A stretch of DNA of 64,000 nt from Prosthecomicrobium sp. N25 (GTDB taxonomy: Bacteria > Pseudomonadota > Alphaproteobacteria > Rhizobiales > Ancalomicrobiaceae). Location: contig NZ_JBBCAT010000002.1 in assembly GCF_037203705.1 (NCBI RefSeq), positions 744,001-808,000 of the forward strand. The letters are read 5' to 3'. The position numbers were made by a program, and so were the translations under genes. This document shows, in pieces, positions 16,942 to 28,611 of the stretch. Position 1 is the first letter of the stretch. Each line of letters begins with the position of its first letter. Below the pieces are notes generated by a model, which was given only the letters and a program-made list of their open reading frames with translations, made no database searches and was not told where the DNA came from.

Positions 16942-17037
16942 CCCGGCGCGATGAAAACATCTCCCGCCGGTGTCCCAACGACCCGGCGGTGAGTGTCACC
17001 GCACCATTCCAGGGCCCCGCGAGGGACCGAGCGGAAC

Positions 17038-17065
17038 GGGGGGAGATGGGGCACCATCCTCCCCC
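17038..17065 (+). terminator. Hairpin after rpmA, possible terminator or attenuator
   Basis: A strong stem forms between GGGGGAGATGG (17039-17049) and CCATCCTCCCCC (17054-17065) with a four-base loop, followed by TCTTGCGTTT. The tail is only moderately T-rich. It lies 97 bases after rpmA and 42 bases before the first acetyltransferase, so it may reduce read-through from the ribosomal genes. Confidence 0.45.
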
Positions 17066-17106
17066 TCTTGCGTTTCGGACCCACCCTCCGCCGTGGAGAC
17101 CCAGGA

Positions 17107-19381
<2,275 letters not shown>

Positions 19382-19443
19382 TTCTCGCCTGATGCCGCCA
19401 CTTCAACCGGCGAGTTGGGGAGGTCGACCTCGCGATCCTCCAT

Positions 19444-20073
19444 TCACTTGTTCGAGGCGATCAATGTCAGACCTGCGGAGGCGAACAGGGCACAGAGGCC
19501 GCCTTCGATCCAGCGCTTCGATTGCTCGTAAATGGCAACCATCGGCGCGGTGGAAAAGAGAACCGCATAGCTCCCGAATACGATGACTGCGAGCACGGCG
19601 CAGCCGCCAATAATTGCGGATAGAGTGCCCGCATGTGCATCGTTTGGAAGACCCAGCGACATGATCGTGATCCATCCCAATACCGCCTTTGGATTGCAAA
19701 TATGCATGATAACACCCTGACGGTAGAGGGCGCGATATGACAGCTTCGGACGAGCTGCCTCCAAATCGACCATCTTCACTGTTGATCGCAAGGCGGACTG
19801 CCCGGCGCGGAATGCCAGAAAGAGCAGGTAAAAACCACCCGCGATCTTGATCACGAAGAGGGCTTGGGCATAGGCCGCGAGCACTGCGGCCATACCTGTG
19901 GCCGCAAGCACCGCCCAGAAAAGTGTGCCGGTGATGACTCCGGCTGCGAGGGCAAGGGCGGGAACCCGGCCTACTCGCATAGCCGTGGCCATGATCGCCA
20001 TGTTGCTCGGTCCTGGACTGGCGGTGGCGACGATATAGGTGCCGTACACGAGTACGATCTGGCTGAAGATCAT
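19444..20073 (-). CDS. LysE family exporter
   Basis: A 209-residue inner-membrane protein with about six membrane segments. The N-terminal GTYIVATASPGPSNMAIMAT is the signature of the LysE/RhtB amino-acid exporter family, and IMHICNPKAVLGWITIMSL is its second conserved block. It should move a small amino-acid-like compound out of the cell. Its start overlaps the stop of the VOC gene by four bases, so the two are co-translated. Base composition is visibly lower in GC than the surrounding genes. The divergent MocR-type regulator at 20639 probably controls it. Confidence 0.92.
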   Translation of the reverse strand: MIFSQIVLVYGTYIVATASPGPSNMAIMATAMRVGRVPALALAAGVITGTLFWAVLAATGMAAVLAAYAQALFVIKIAGGFYLLFLAFRAGQSALRSTVKMVDLEAARPKLSYRALYRQGVIMHICNPKAVLGWITIMSLGLPNDAHAGTLSAIIGGCAVLAVIVFGSYAVLFSTAPMVAIYEQSKRWIEGGLCALFASAGLTLIASNK

Positions 20074-20525
20074 CGAAACGGCTCCGGGATCTGCGAGCTG
20101 TCTTCATGGCGCTGAAGATCGCCGCGATAGACGACATGAATCTTGTTTCCATCAGGATCGCGCAGGTAGGCGCCGAAGTAGCCTGCGCCATAGCGCGACC
20201 TCTCCCCCGGAGCGCCTTCGTCGCTGCCGCCATGGGCCATCCCCGCCGACCAAGCCGCTTTCACGGCGTCGCTGCTGGGCGCCAGGAATGCGATCATGCT
20301 TCCGTTGCCGGCCTTGGCGGGGCGCCCGTCGAGCGGACTGTAGACATAGAAGCGGGGTACGGACGACCGGCGGGAGATCCAGCAAAGCGCCCGGGGCCCG
20401 CCATCCGGCGCAACAGTTCTCTGCAATATTCCGAGCGGCGCGAGCACGGCATCGTAGAAGCAGCGCGCGCGCTCGAGGTCGTTCGATCCAACGGTCACAT
20501 GACTGAGCATCCGGTCTCGATCCAT
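20070..20525 (-). CDS. VOC family (glyoxalase-fold) protein
   Basis: A 151-residue vicinal-oxygen-chelate protein. HVTVGSNDLERARCFYDAVL at the start and YFGAYLRDPDGNKIHVVYRG near the end are the two beta-alpha-beta halves with the usual histidine and DPDGN turn. Such proteins are dioxygenases, isomerases, lyases or resistance proteins that hold a small ligand at a metal; the reaction here cannot be assigned. The ATG at 20525 has a GGGAGAG almost touching it; ATG 20510, which begins at LSHVTVG, is an equally good start. It is the first gene of a two-gene unit with the LysE exporter. Confidence 0.85.
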   Translation of the reverse strand: MDRDRMLSHVTVGSNDLERARCFYDAVLAPLGILQRTVAPDGGPRALCWISRRSSVPRFYVYSPLDGRPAKAGNGSMIAFLAPSSDAVKAAWSAGMAHGGSDEGAPGERSRYGAGYFGAYLRDPDGNKIHVVYRGDLQRHEDSSQIPEPFR

Positions 20526-20582
20526 CTCTCCCGAAAGCCGGTGCTCTGATCCGTCCGGCCTACAGCTCCGACCCTAGAAGAT

Positions 20583-20630
20583 GTGACACTTCTTGGGTAT
20601 AAGGATAGTGTCACGTGACACTTTTGGGGC
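20583..20630. promoter_or_regulatory. Three-copy GTGACAC operator between VOC-LysE and mocR genes
   Basis: The heptamer GTGACAC occurs at 20583-20589 and 20615-20621 in direct orientation, and once inverted (GTGTCAC) at 20608-20614. The last two form the perfect 14-base palindrome GTGTCACGTGACAC. The direct copies extend to GTGACACTTCTTGGG and GTGACACTTTTGGGG and start 32 bases apart, three helical turns. A TATAAG box lies between them. MocR-type regulators are known to bind paired direct repeats, so this is the likely site of the adjacent regulator. Confidence 0.7.
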
Positions 20631-20638
20631 CGTTGCTT

Positions 20639-21985
20639 ATGCGCCTGCAATCTCCTTGGACACCGCGCCTTGCGGACAGGGATGGGACCATAGCCGAGCG
20701 GCTGACGTCGGCGCTCGCGGGCGACATCATCGAAGGCCGCCTGAAAGGCGGAGATCGGCTTCCGGCTCATCGCGATCTTGCGTGGAAGCTCGGAATCGGC
20801 ATCGGCACCGTGACAAAGGCCTACGCGGCGCTCGATCGGCGTGGGCTCACCCGAAGCGTCAGGGGACGGGGAACGTTCGTGACGATTTCGCAGGCCCACG
20901 AGCGCCGGCAGATCGATCTCTCGTCGAATGTGCCGCCGAGCGTACTGGGCGAGCGTCTGCTTGCCCGTACGCTCGCCGAGATCTCACGGAAGATCGACGT
21001 GGAACATCTCACTCTCTATGCGCCTTCCGCGGGTCATATGGAGCATCGGCGCATCATGGCCCGTTGGCTCGACATGCAAGGCGTAACCGCCGATCCGGCA
21101 CATCTTGTTCTGACCGGCAATGCAAGGCAGGCCATCGCACTGGCATTCGAACTTGTCTGTGGCCGGGACGGGATCATCATGGCCGAGAGACTGACGTATT
21201 CCGGCGCGATAGCATTGGCGCGGCGCAGCGGACATCGGATCCGCGGCATCGATATCGACGCCGAAGGAATGATTCCGGAGGCTTTGGCGTCGGCTCTGAA
21301 CCACGAGAATGCGGTCCGCAAAACGGTCTATCTGACGCCGACTCTTCACAATCCGACGACCGCCACGATGAGTTCGTCACGACGGCATGAGATCGTAAAT
21401 GTGTGCCGCAACGCGAATGCATCGATCGTCGAAGATGGGGTGTACGGGTTCGCCATGACGGACTTGCCGCCTCTGGCCGCCCTGGCGCCGGACATTACGC
21501 TCCACGTAAACGGTCTGTCGAAGTCGCTGGGGCCGGGCTTGCGCATTGGCGTCCTTCGGCTTCCGGCGGGCATGATGGCGGATGCCGAGACTATCTTGCG
21601 CGATATGCCGATGGAGCCGGCTCCGCTCTCCTGTGCACTGGTGGAAGAGTGGTTGTCGGCCGGCGTCATCGCGTCGATTCAGGGCGATCTGATCCACGAA
21701 GCGCGGCGTCGATCGGATCTGGCGGCCTCTCTTCTCGGCAAGGCTGGCCTAGTCACCCATCCAGCCGCTTGCCATGCGTGGCTTCCGGCAGAGCGCACCG
21801 TTGCCGATCGGCTTCACTCGGCCGCTGCCGCGGTCGGCATCAGAGTAACGGACCCACGGACGGTCATGGTCGACGGCGGAGAGCCTGAGAGCGGAATCCG
21901 CCTCTGCCTGGGCGGGCCGTCGTTTGATGAGCTAACGGAAGCTCTCAATGCGTTTTCCACATTGGCGAACAACATCGGTCAATAG
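20639..21985 (+). CDS. MocR-type regulator (GntR DNA-binding and aminotransferase domains)
   Basis: About 448 residues. The N-terminal GntR winged helix is clear (LAGDIIEGRLKGGDRLPAHR, then GIGTVTKAYAALDRRGLTRS). A fold-type-I aminotransferase domain follows, with YLTPTLHNPTTATMS and the cofactor lysine in NGLSKSLGPGLRIG. MocR proteins sense pyridoxal phosphate or an amine/amino acid and regulate a neighbouring gene. The ATG at 20639 is chosen over a GTG at 20615 because the latter lies inside the operator repeats. The gene is divergent from the VOC-LysE unit and shares its lower GC content, which suggests one acquired regulatory cassette. Confidence 0.9.
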   Translation: MRLQSPWTPRLADRDGTIAERLTSALAGDIIEGRLKGGDRLPAHRDLAWKLGIGIGTVTKAYAALDRRGLTRSVRGRGTFVTISQAHERRQIDLSSNVPPSVLGERLLARTLAEISRKIDVEHLTLYAPSAGHMEHRRIMARWLDMQGVTADPAHLVLTGNARQAIALAFELVCGRDGIIMAERLTYSGAIALARRSGHRIRGIDIDAEGMIPEALASALNHENAVRKTVYLTPTLHNPTTATMSSSRRHEIVNVCRNANASIVEDGVYGFAMTDLPPLAALAPDITLHVNGLSKSLGPGLRIGVLRLPAGMMADAETILRDMPMEPAPLSCALVEEWLSAGVIASIQGDLIHEARRRSDLAASLLGKAGLVTHPAACHAWLPAERTVADRLHSAAAAVGIRVTDPRTVMVDGGEPESGIRLCLGGPSFDELTEALNAFSTLANNIGQ

Positions 21986-22062
21986 AAAAGATCCTGGCGT
22001 TCAAACGGAGCCGACCCCGGTCCACCCACCCGCCGCGGCTCGCCACGCTCGCCCCCTTCCTG

Positions 22063-22091
22063 TTGCAGCATCGGCCTTTCGCGTCTAATCG
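22063..22091 (+). promoter_or_regulatory. Candidate promoter of proB-proA-nadD
   Basis: TTGCAG at 22063-22068 and TAATCG at 22086-22091 are 17 bases apart, 24 bases before the proB ATG. The -10 box is weak. A promoter is needed here because the cassette upstream separates proB from obgE. Confidence 0.3.
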
Positions 22092-22114
22092 AGGGCTCCC
22101 TGTCGGAAACCGCC

Positions 22115-23233
22115 ATGCCCAGCCTCGCCCAACACCGCCGTATCGTCGTCAAGATCGGGTCCGCGCTGCTCGTCGAGCGGGCCACCGGCGCTTTGCATCA
22201 GGCGTGGCTGGAGAGCCTGGCGGACGACGTGGCGGGGCTGATGCGGGGCGGGGCGGAGGTGATCCTGGTCTCGTCGGGGGCGATCGCGCTCGGGCGGGGG
22301 CGGCTGGGGCTGCCGAAGGGGGCGCTGGCGCTGGAGGAGAGCCAGGCGGCGGCGTCGGTCGGGCAGATCGCGCTGGCCAGGGCCTATTCGGAGGTACTCG
22401 GGGCGCGCGGCTTCACGGCCGCGCAGGTGCTCCTGACGCTCGAGGACACGGAGAGCCGGCGGCGCTACCTCAACGCGCGCTCGACCCTCGGGGTGCTGAT
22501 CGAGCGCAAGGCCGTGCCGGTCATCAACGAGAACGACACGGTGGCGACGACCGAGATCCGCTACGGCGACAACGACCGGCTCGCCGCGCGCGTCGCGACC
22601 ATGATCGGGGCGGACCTCCTGGTGCTTCTTTCCGACATCGACGGGCTCTACACGGCGCCGCCGAACGACGATGCGGACGCGCGGCTGATCCCGGTCGTGG
22701 AGCGGATCACCCCGGAGATCGAGGCGATGGCGGGCGGGGCCGGGTCGGAGCTGTCGCGGGGCGGCATGAAGACCAAGGTCGAGGCCGGCAAGATCGCCAC
22801 GCGGGCGGGCTGCGCCATGATCATCACGCTCGGCAAGCGCATGAACCCGCTGGCGGCCATCGACCGGGGCGCGACCGCGACCTGGTTCCTCGGCGAGGGC
22901 AACCCGGTGACGGCGCGCAAGACCTGGATCGCCGGGTCGCTCGACGCACGCGGGTCCGTGCAGGCGGATGCGGGGGCGGTCCGGGCGCTCCGGTCGGGCA
23001 AGAGCCTGCTGCCGGCCGGGTGCCGGCGTATCGAGGGGCGCTTCTCGCGCGGCGACACGGTCGTGATCCTCGGGCCGGAGGGCGAGGAGGTCGGCCGGGG
23101 GCTTGTCGCCTTCGACGCCGAGGAGGCGAGCCAGATCCTCGGGCGCAAGACCCATGAAATCGAGGCCATCCTGGGCTACAAGGGGCGGGCGGCGATGATC
23201 CACCGCGACGACATGGTTCTGAGGGGCGAATGA
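22115..23233 (+). CDS. proB: Glutamate 5-kinase
   Basis: A 372-residue enzyme that phosphorylates glutamate in the first step of proline synthesis. The amino-acid-kinase domain shows [50 protein letters not shown] and [10 protein letters not shown]-terminal PUA domain (about 280-360; [20 protein letters not shown]) is present, as in most bacterial forms. It overlaps proA by four bases (ATGA), giving a proB-proA-nadD operon. Proline feedback inhibition is typical of the family. Confidence 0.96.
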   Translation: MPSLAQHRRIVVKIGSALLVERATGALHQAWLESLADDVAGLMRGGAEVILVSSGAIALGRGRLGLPKGALALEESQAAASVGQIALARAYSEVLGARGFTAAQVLLTLEDTESRRRYLNARSTLGVLIERKAVPVINENDTVATTEIRYGDNDRLAARVATMIGADLLVLLSDIDGLYTAPPNDDADARLIPVVERITPEIEAMAGGAGSELSRGGMKTKVEAGKIATRAGCAMIITLGKRMNPLAAIDRGATATWFLGEGNPVTARKTWIAGSLDARGSVQADAGAVRALRSGKSLLPAGCRRIEGRFSRGDTVVILGPEGEEVGRGLVAFDAEEASQILGRKTHEIEAILGYKGRAAMIHRDDMVLRGE

Positions 23234-24522
23234 TGGGCGCCGAAGCGCGGGTGATCGAGGGCGGCTCGGTGGATGCCGTCATGCGGGAGATCGGGCTCAG
23301 GGCCCGGGCCGCGGCGCGGCGGCTGGCGACCGCCCCGACGGGGGCGAAGAACGCGGCGCTCGCCGCCATGGCGGCGCGGCTCAGGGCCTCGGCCAAGGCG
23401 ATCCTTTCGGCGAATGCCGAGGACGTGGCGCAGGCGCGGCGCGACGGCATGGCGGCGAGCTTCGTCGACCGGCTCACCCTGACGGAGGCGCGCATCGAGG
23501 CGATCGCCAAGGGGGTCGAGGAGATCGCGGCGCTGCCCGATCCGGTCGGGCGCGTGCTGGCGGCCTGGGACCGGCCGAACGGGCTTCATATCGAGCGCGT
23601 CGCGACGCCGCTCGGGGTGATCGGCATCATCTACGAGAGCCGGCCCAACGTGACGGCCGACGCGGGGGCGCTGTGCCTTAAGAGCGGCAACGCGGCGATC
23701 CTGCGCGGCGGCTCGGATTCCTTCCGCTCGTCCGCGGCGATCGTGGCGGCGCTGCGCGACGGGCTCGCCGCGGCCGGGCTCGATCCGGACGCCATCCAAC
23801 TCGTGCCGACGCGCGACCGGGCGGCGGTGGGCCTCATGCTGCGCGGGCTCGACGGGGCGGTCGACGTGATCGTGCCGCGCGGCGGCAAGAGCCTCGTGGC
23901 GCGGGTGCAGGACGAGGCGCGGGTGCCGGTCTTCGCCCATCTGGAGGGGATCTGCCACGTCTACGTGCACGCGGCGGCGGACCTGGAGATGGCGCGCCGC
24001 ATCGTGGTCAACGCCAAGATGCGTCGGACGGGGATCTGCGGGGCGGCCGAGACGCTGCTGATCGACAGGGCGGTGGCGGCGAGCCACGGCCCGGCGCTGG
24101 TCTCCGCGCTGCAGGCGGCCGGGTGCCTGGTCAAGGGCGACGCGGCGGTCTCGGCGATGGCGCCGGGCGTGGAGCCGGCCACGGAGGCGGACTGGTCGAC
24201 CGAGTACCTGGACGCCGTGATCTCGGCCAAGGTCGTCGACGGGCTCGAGGCGGCGGTCGACCACATCGAGCGCTACGGCTCCCACCACACCGAGGCGATC
24301 GTCACCGACGACGCGGAGGCGGCGGCGCGCTTCATGGCCGGGATCGACAGCGCCATCCTGCTTTGGAACGCCTCGACCCAGTTCGCCGACGGCGGCGAAT
24401 TCGGCATGGGCGCGGAGATCGGCATCGCGACGGGCAAGATGCATGCGCGCGGCCCGGTCGGGGTCGAGCAGCTCTGCTCCTTCCAGTACCGGGTCACCGG
24501 AACGGGCCAGGTCCGGCCGTGA
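23230..24522 (+). CDS. proA: Glutamate-5-semialdehyde dehydrogenase
   Basis: A 430-residue aldehyde-dehydrogenase-fold enzyme that reduces gamma-glutamyl phosphate with NADPH in the second proline step. Landmarks are [36 protein letters not shown], and the catalytic cysteine near residue 270 in [16 protein letters not shown]... is replaced by [20 protein letters not shown] near the end, the normal ProA block. Its start overlaps proB and its stop overlaps nadD (GTGA), so all three genes are coupled. Confidence 0.96.
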   Translation: MMGAEARVIEGGSVDAVMREIGLRARAAARRLATAPTGAKNAALAAMAARLRASAKAILSANAEDVAQARRDGMAASFVDRLTLTEARIEAIAKGVEEIAALPDPVGRVLAAWDRPNGLHIERVATPLGVIGIIYESRPNVTADAGALCLKSGNAAILRGGSDSFRSSAAIVAALRDGLAAAGLDPDAIQLVPTRDRAAVGLMLRGLDGAVDVIVPRGGKSLVARVQDEARVPVFAHLEGICHVYVHAAADLEMARRIVVNAKMRRTGICGAAETLLIDRAVAASHGPALVSALQAAGCLVKGDAAVSAMAPGVEPATEADWSTEYLDAVISAKVVDGLEAAVDHIERYGSHHTEAIVTDDAEAAARFMAGIDSAILLWNASTQFADGGEFGMGAEIGIATGKMHARGPVGVEQLCSFQYRVTGTGQVRP

Positions 24523-25211
24523 CGGCGCCACCCCCGGGGGCCGCCGGGCCCGCCGCGGGCGCGACGAGGGGGCCGGAAGGCCCGGCGCGGGGCGTCGATC
24601 CGGCGGACCTGCGGATTCCGCCGGCCTATCCGGGCATGACGATCGGCCTGTTCGGGGGCTCGTTCAACCCGCCGCACCGGGGGCACGCGCATGTGGCCGA
24701 GATCGCGCTCGAGCGCCTCGGGCTCGATCGCGTCTGGGTGATGGTGACGCCGGGCAACCCGCTCAAGGAACGGCAGGGCCTGCCGTCGCTCGACCGCCGC
24801 ATCGCGGCCACCCGGGCGACGATGCCGGATCCGCGGATCGTGGTGACGGGCTTCGAGGCGGCGCTCGGCTCGGCCTATTCCTGGGCGACGGTCCGCCACC
24901 TGACCCGCACCCGGCCGGGCGTCCGCTTCGTCTGGGTGATGGGGGCCGACAACCTCGGCACGTTCCACCGATGGCAGAACTGGCGGCGGATCGTCGACGC
25001 GGTGCCGATCGCGATCGTGGACCGTCCGGGATCGACGCTCGCCGCGCTGTCGAGCCGGGCCGCGGCCACCATGGTGCGCCATCGCGTCCCGGAGGCGGAG
25101 GCCTCCGCCCTCGCCGGGCGGGCGCCGCCGGCCTGGGTCTTCCTGCATGCGCCGAGGGTCCCGCTGTCGTCGACCGGGCTCAGGGCGGCCGGGCGCGGGC
25201 TCGCCGACTGA
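24519..25211 (+). CDS. nadD: Nicotinate-nucleotide adenylyltransferase
   Basis: A 230-residue nucleotidyltransferase that makes deamido-NAD from nicotinate mononucleotide and ATP. The signature [20 protein letters not shown] and the late PLSSTGLR motif define Nad[21 protein letters not shown] is the usual middle block. The GTG at 24519 overlaps the proA stop and is taken as the start; it adds a disordered 39-residue Pro/Ala-rich lead before the fold, and an ATG at 24636 would start directly at the fold. In relatives rsfS and rlmH follow, but here the next gene is convergent. Confidence 0.94.
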   Translation: MTAPPPGAAGPAAGATRGPEGPARGVDPADLRIPPAYPGMTIGLFGGSFNPPHRGHAHVAEIALERLGLDRVWVMVTPGNPLKERQGLPSLDRRIAATRATMPDPRIVVTGFEAALGSAYSWATVRHLTRTRPGVRFVWVMGADNLGTFHRWQNWRRIVDAVPIAIVDRPGSTLAALSSRAAATMVRHRVPEAEASALAGRAPPAWVFLHAPRVPLSSTGLRAAGRGLAD

Positions 25212-25223
25212 CCCGCCCTTTCG

Positions 25224-25550
25224 TCAGCGCTTCCGGCTGTAGCGCTTGCTCGCCTCGGCGGCGGCCCATTCGGCGCGGGCGGCGCCGTCCGGCGTGATGC
25301 CGCGGGTCAGGCAGAACAGGCTGAAGCCGACCGGCTCGTAGCGGATGCGGACGGTCTTGATGCCGCGGCCGGTCATCTCGGCCTCGAAGGCCTGCGCCTC
25401 CTGCAGCCACTCGTCGTAGTCCTCGTAGAGGCGGTCCGGATCGGCCATCTCGGCCTTGGCGGCGTCGTAGTCCTCCCGGCGGAACCAGCAGATCGCCACG
25501 GCGCGCTGGCGCTCCGGGGCCGGCGCGGCCGCCTCGTTCGGCTTCGACAT
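25224..25550 (-). CDS. Conserved hypothetical protein, 108 residues
   Basis: A small, soluble protein without a signal peptide. The centre reads AICWFRREDYDAAKAEMADP, followed by DRLYEDYDEWLQEAQAFEAE and VRIRYEPVGFSLFCLTRGIT. It looks like a compact alpha/beta domain rich in acidic and aromatic residues, and similar short proteins occur in other Hyphomicrobiales, but I cannot assign a family or function. A GGGAG ribosome site precedes the ATG. It begins 14 bases after the transaldolase-type gene on the same strand, so they are probably co-transcribed. Confidence 0.7.
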   Translation of the reverse strand: MSKPNEAAAPAPERQRAVAICWFRREDYDAAKAEMADPDRLYEDYDEWLQEAQAFEAEMTGRGIKTVRIRYEPVGFSLFCLTRGITPDGAARAEWAAAEASKRYSRKR

Positions 25551-25564
25551 GGGCTGGCGCTCCC

Positions 25565-26221
25565 TCAGAGAATCGTCTGGCCGGTCTTGGCCCAGTCAGC
25601 CATGAAGGCCTGGATGCCCTTGTCGGTCAACGGATGGGCGACCAGCCCCTTCAGCACGGCCGGGGGGACGGTCGCCACGTCGGCGCCCGCGAGGGCGGCC
25701 TCCTTGACGTGGTTGGACGTCCGGATCGAGGCCGCCAGGATCTCGGTCTCGAGGGCGGGGTAGTTGTCGTAGATGGTCCGGATCTCGCGGATCAGCGCCA
25801 TGCCGTCGAGGCCGATGTCGTCCAGCCGGCCGATGAAGGGCGAGATGAAGGTGGCGCCCGCCTTGGCGGCGAGGAGCGCCTGCACGGCCGAGAAGCAGAG
25901 GGTGACGTTGGTCTTGAAGCCCTCGCCGGTGAGGGCCTTGCAGGCCTTCAGCCCGTCGAGCGTCAGCGGGAGCTTGATGACCACGTTCGCCGCGATGGCG
26001 CCGAGGCTCCGGCCCTCCGCCACCATGCCGGCCGCGTCGAGCGCCACCACTTCGGCGGAGACCGGGCCCGGGACGATGTCGCAGATCTCGGCGACGACGT
26101 CCCGGAAGGGCCGTCCCGCCTTCATGATCAGAGACGGGTTAGTGGTGACGCCGTCGAGGAGCCCCGTCGCGGCGAGATCGCGAATTTCGGCAACATCCGC
26201 CGTATCGACAAAAAATTTCAT
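25565..26221 (-). CDS. Fructose-6-phosphate aldolase / transaldolase-like
   Basis: A 218-residue member of the short transaldolase family. [20 protein letters not shown] and [13 protein letters not shown] open the TIM barrel, the Schiff-base lysine is in NVVIKLPLT, and [14 protein letters not shown] and [20 protein letters not shown] close it. Members act either as transaldolases or as fructose-6-phosphate aldolases, and sequence alone does not settle which. The ATG at 26221 matches the family N-terminus; a TTG nine bases earlier is less likely. Confidence 0.9.
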   Translation of the reverse strand: MKFFVDTADVAEIRDLAATGLLDGVTTNPSLIMKAGRPFRDVVAEICDIVPGPVSAEVVALDAAGMVAEGRSLGAIAANVVIKLPLTLDGLKACKALTGEGFKTNVTLCFSAVQALLAAKAGATFISPFIGRLDDIGLDGMALIREIRTIYDNYPALETEILAASIRTSNHVKEAALAGADVATVPPAVLKGLVAHPLTDKGIQAFMADWAKTGQTIL

Positions 26222-26350
26222 TGGCGGCAATCCTCTCTGGCGAGCTCCGGCCTGTCGTAATGATCCGGCGGCCGGGGCAAGTCAAGGATCGCGGCCGGTG
26301 CGGGGCGGCTTGCCTTGCGGAACCGGGCCGCGCGCGCCTATAGCGGAACG

Positions 26351-28567
26351 ATGGAACGGGGCTCGACGGGGGTGGCGCCACCCGGGACGGCGCAGGCGAC
26401 GCTCGTCGCGCGGCGACAAGTCGAGGCCGGGCCGGACGGCGGCTGGACCGCGACCGGATTCGAGCCGCTCCTCACCTTCGATCTCGGGGCCGAGCAGCGA
26501 CCGGGCTGGTACCGGGTCGAGGTCGTGGTCCGGGCGGAGCGGCAAGTGCAGGTCCGCGTCCTGCCGGGCTTCGGCGGCGTCCTCGACCCCGACCGTTCCT
26601 CGGTGCTCCGGCGCCGGCCGGGGGACCGCTTCGGCGGCACCTTCAGGGCTCCCGAACCCTTCCGGCTGGTCGGGCTCGAGCCGGCGCGGACCCCGGGGCC
26701 GTTCCGGCTTCAGGACCTCGCGGTGCAGCGGATGAGCGCGGGCGCGGTCGCCGCCATGGCGCTCGCAGGGGCTCGCCGCGCCGCCGGGCGGGGGCCGGCC
26801 GCGCTCCTGCGCTTCGTGGCGGCGGCGGCGAGCACCGTGCTCCGACCGGGACGGTTCGAGACCTTCCAGCCGGCGGCGGCCCTCGTCGGGGCGGCGGACG
26901 ACGCCGCGGCGCGCTACGCGGCCTGGATCGAGCGGCACGAACCCGGGCTCGCCCGCGACCCGGCCCGGGCACCCGGCCCCGGGGTGGGCATCGCCGTCCT
27001 GGTGCCCTGCGACGGGCGGACCGACCCGGACCGGCTGGCCGCGACGCTCGGGTCGCTCGCGGAGATGACGGAACCCGCCGACGAGGTCGTCGTCGCCGCG
27101 CCGGAGGGGTCGGCCGGAGCGGAGGCGGCCCGCGTGCGCGGGCTCAAGGTGGTGACCACCGCACCCGGTACGACGGCCGGGGCCGCCGCCGCGGCGGCGC
27201 TCGCCCCCTCCAGGGCCAGCCACGTCGTGGTGCTCGCGCCCGGGGACCTGGCGCGGCCGCGGCTGGCGGCCGCCTTCCGGGCGGCACTCGCGCGCGAGCC
27301 CGGGCTCGCCGCCGCGTTCGGGGACGAGGACCGGATCGACGCGGACGGGCGGCGGCGCGACCCACGCTTCAAGCCCGCCTTCTCGCCCGACTTCCTGCGC
27401 TCCGGCCCTGTCCTGGGACGACCGGTGCTGCACAGCCGGACGGTCCTGGAGGCCACGGGCGGGATCGCGGCCGGGCCGGCCGGGGCGGAGGACTACGACC
27501 TTGCGCTGCGGGCTGGCGAGAGCGGGCGGCCGGTGGTCCGGGTCGCCGAGGTGCTGGTCTCCCGGCCGGACCCCTTCCCGGGCTGGTCGCCGGCGGACGG
27601 CGCGGCTGCGGCCGCGGCCGGGGCGGCGGCGCTCAGGGCGCATCTGGCGCGGGTCGGCCTCGCCGCGGCGGTCGAGCCGGACAGTCCGGCCGCCGGGGTG
27701 GACGGACCGCGCTTCCGGGTCCGGCCGCTGGTTCCGGAGCCGGCGCCGCTCGTGTCGATCCTCGTGCCGACGCGCGACCGCCTGGACCTCCTGGCGCCCT
27801 GCATCGCCTCGCTGCTCGGCCGGACCGACTGGCCGGCCCTGGAAATCCTGATCCTCGACAACGGATCGGCGGAGCCGGCGACCCTCGCCTGGTTCGCCGA
27901 GGCAGGGCGCGATCCCCGCATCCGGGTGCTGCCCTGCCCGGGGCCCTTCGACTTCGCGGCGATCAACAACCGTGGGGCGGAGGCGGCTGCAGGGGAGGTC
28001 CTGGTCCTCCTCAACAACGACGTGGAGGCGGTCGAGGCCGGGTGGCTCGCCGAGATGGCCTGTCTGGCGCTCCGGCCCGACGTCGGGCCGGTCGGGGCCC
28101 GGCTGCTCTACCCGGACGGGACCGTCCAGCACGGCGGCGTACTGGCGGGGATGCACGGGCTCGCCGGGCACATGGACGTCGGCGCGAGGGCGGAGGATGC
28201 GGGCTATCTCGGCCGGCTCCGGGCGGTGTCGGACGTTGCGGCGGTGACCGGGGCGTGCCTGGCCGTGCGCCGCTCCGTCTGGCGCGACCTCGGCGGGCTC
28301 GACTGCGCGTTCCCGGTGGCGTTCAACGACCTGGACTTCTGCTTTCGGGCGCGCGCCGCAGGGCTGCGCTGCCTGTTCGCCGGCCACGCGGTGCTGCTGC
28401 ACCGGGAGTCGGCGAGCCGGGGGCCGGACCGGGACCCGGAACGCCGGGCGCGCTACCGGGTTGAGGCGGCGGCGTTCAAGGCGCGATGGGGAGCCGAGAT
28501 CGCGGACGATCCCTTCGTGTCGCCCCATCTCGACCGGGCCGCGGGGCTCTGGACGGCCCGTCCCTGA
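26351..28567 (+). CDS. Family 2 glycosyltransferase, two-domain
   Basis: A 738-residue protein. Its C-terminal half is a clear GT2 (GT-A fold) glycosyltransferase: PLVSILVPTRDRLDLLAPCI, ILILDNGSAEPATL, AINNRGAEAAAGEVLVLLNN, DVAAVTGACLAVRRS and FNDLDFCFRARAAGLRCLF. The middle (about 220-420) is a second, degenerate GT2-like unit (VGIAVLVPCDGRTDPDRLAA, AFGDEDRIDADGRRRDPRFK). The N-terminal 190 residues are a beta-rich region seen in similar polysaccharide glycosyltransferases. It is followed by a Wza-type export lipoprotein, so both probably serve a surface polysaccharide. Sugar donor and acceptor are unknown. Confidence 0.88.
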   Translation: MERGSTGVAPPGTAQATLVARRQVEAGPDGGWTATGFEPLLTFDLGAEQRPGWYRVEVVVRAERQVQVRVLPGFGGVLDPDRSSVLRRRPGDRFGGTFRAPEPFRLVGLEPARTPGPFRLQDLAVQRMSAGAVAAMALAGARRAAGRGPAALLRFVAAAASTVLRPGRFETFQPAAALVGAADDAAARYAAWIERHEPGLARDPARAPGPGVGIAVLVPCDGRTDPDRLAATLGSLAEMTEPADEVVVAAPEGSAGAEAARVRGLKVVTTAPGTTAGAAAAAALAPSRASHVVVLAPGDLARPRLAAAFRAALAREPGLAAAFGDEDRIDADGRRRDPRFKPAFSPDFLRSGPVLGRPVLHSRTVLEATGGIAAGPAGAEDYDLALRAGESGRPVVRVAEVLVSRPDPFPGWSPADGAAAAAAGAAALRAHLARVGLAAAVEPDSPAAGVDGPRFRVRPLVPEPAPLVSILVPTRDRLDLLAPCIASLLGRTDWPALEILILDNGSAEPATLAWFAEAGRDPRIRVLPCPGPFDFAAINNRGAEAAAGEVLVLLNNDVEAVEAGWLAEMACLALRPDVGPVGARLLYPDGTVQHGGVLAGMHGLAGHMDVGARAEDAGYLGRLRAVSDVAAVTGACLAVRRSVWRDLGGLDCAFPVAFNDLDFCFRARAAGLRCLFAGHAVLLHRESASRGPDRDPERRARYRVEAAAFKARWGAEIADDPFVSPHLDRAAGLWTARP

Positions 28568-28596
28568 GCGGTGAAATCACAGTCTGTTTCAAAGTC

Positions 28597-28611
28597 TTAA
28601 CAGGGCGTTAC
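28597..28611. promoter_or_regulatory. CtrA-like site before the polysaccharide export gene
   Basis: TTAACAGGGCGTTAC has the form TTAA-N7-TTAC, one base away from the TTAA-N7-TTAA consensus of the alphaproteobacterial regulator CtrA. It lies about 90 bases upstream of the export gene in a short AT-richer patch. Confidence 0.35.

Noticed and set aside
19382-22000. Genomic island with integrase or transposase around the MocR cassette
   Set aside because: No integrase, transposase, tRNA target or clear flanking direct repeat is visible; only GC content and broken synteny suggest transfer.
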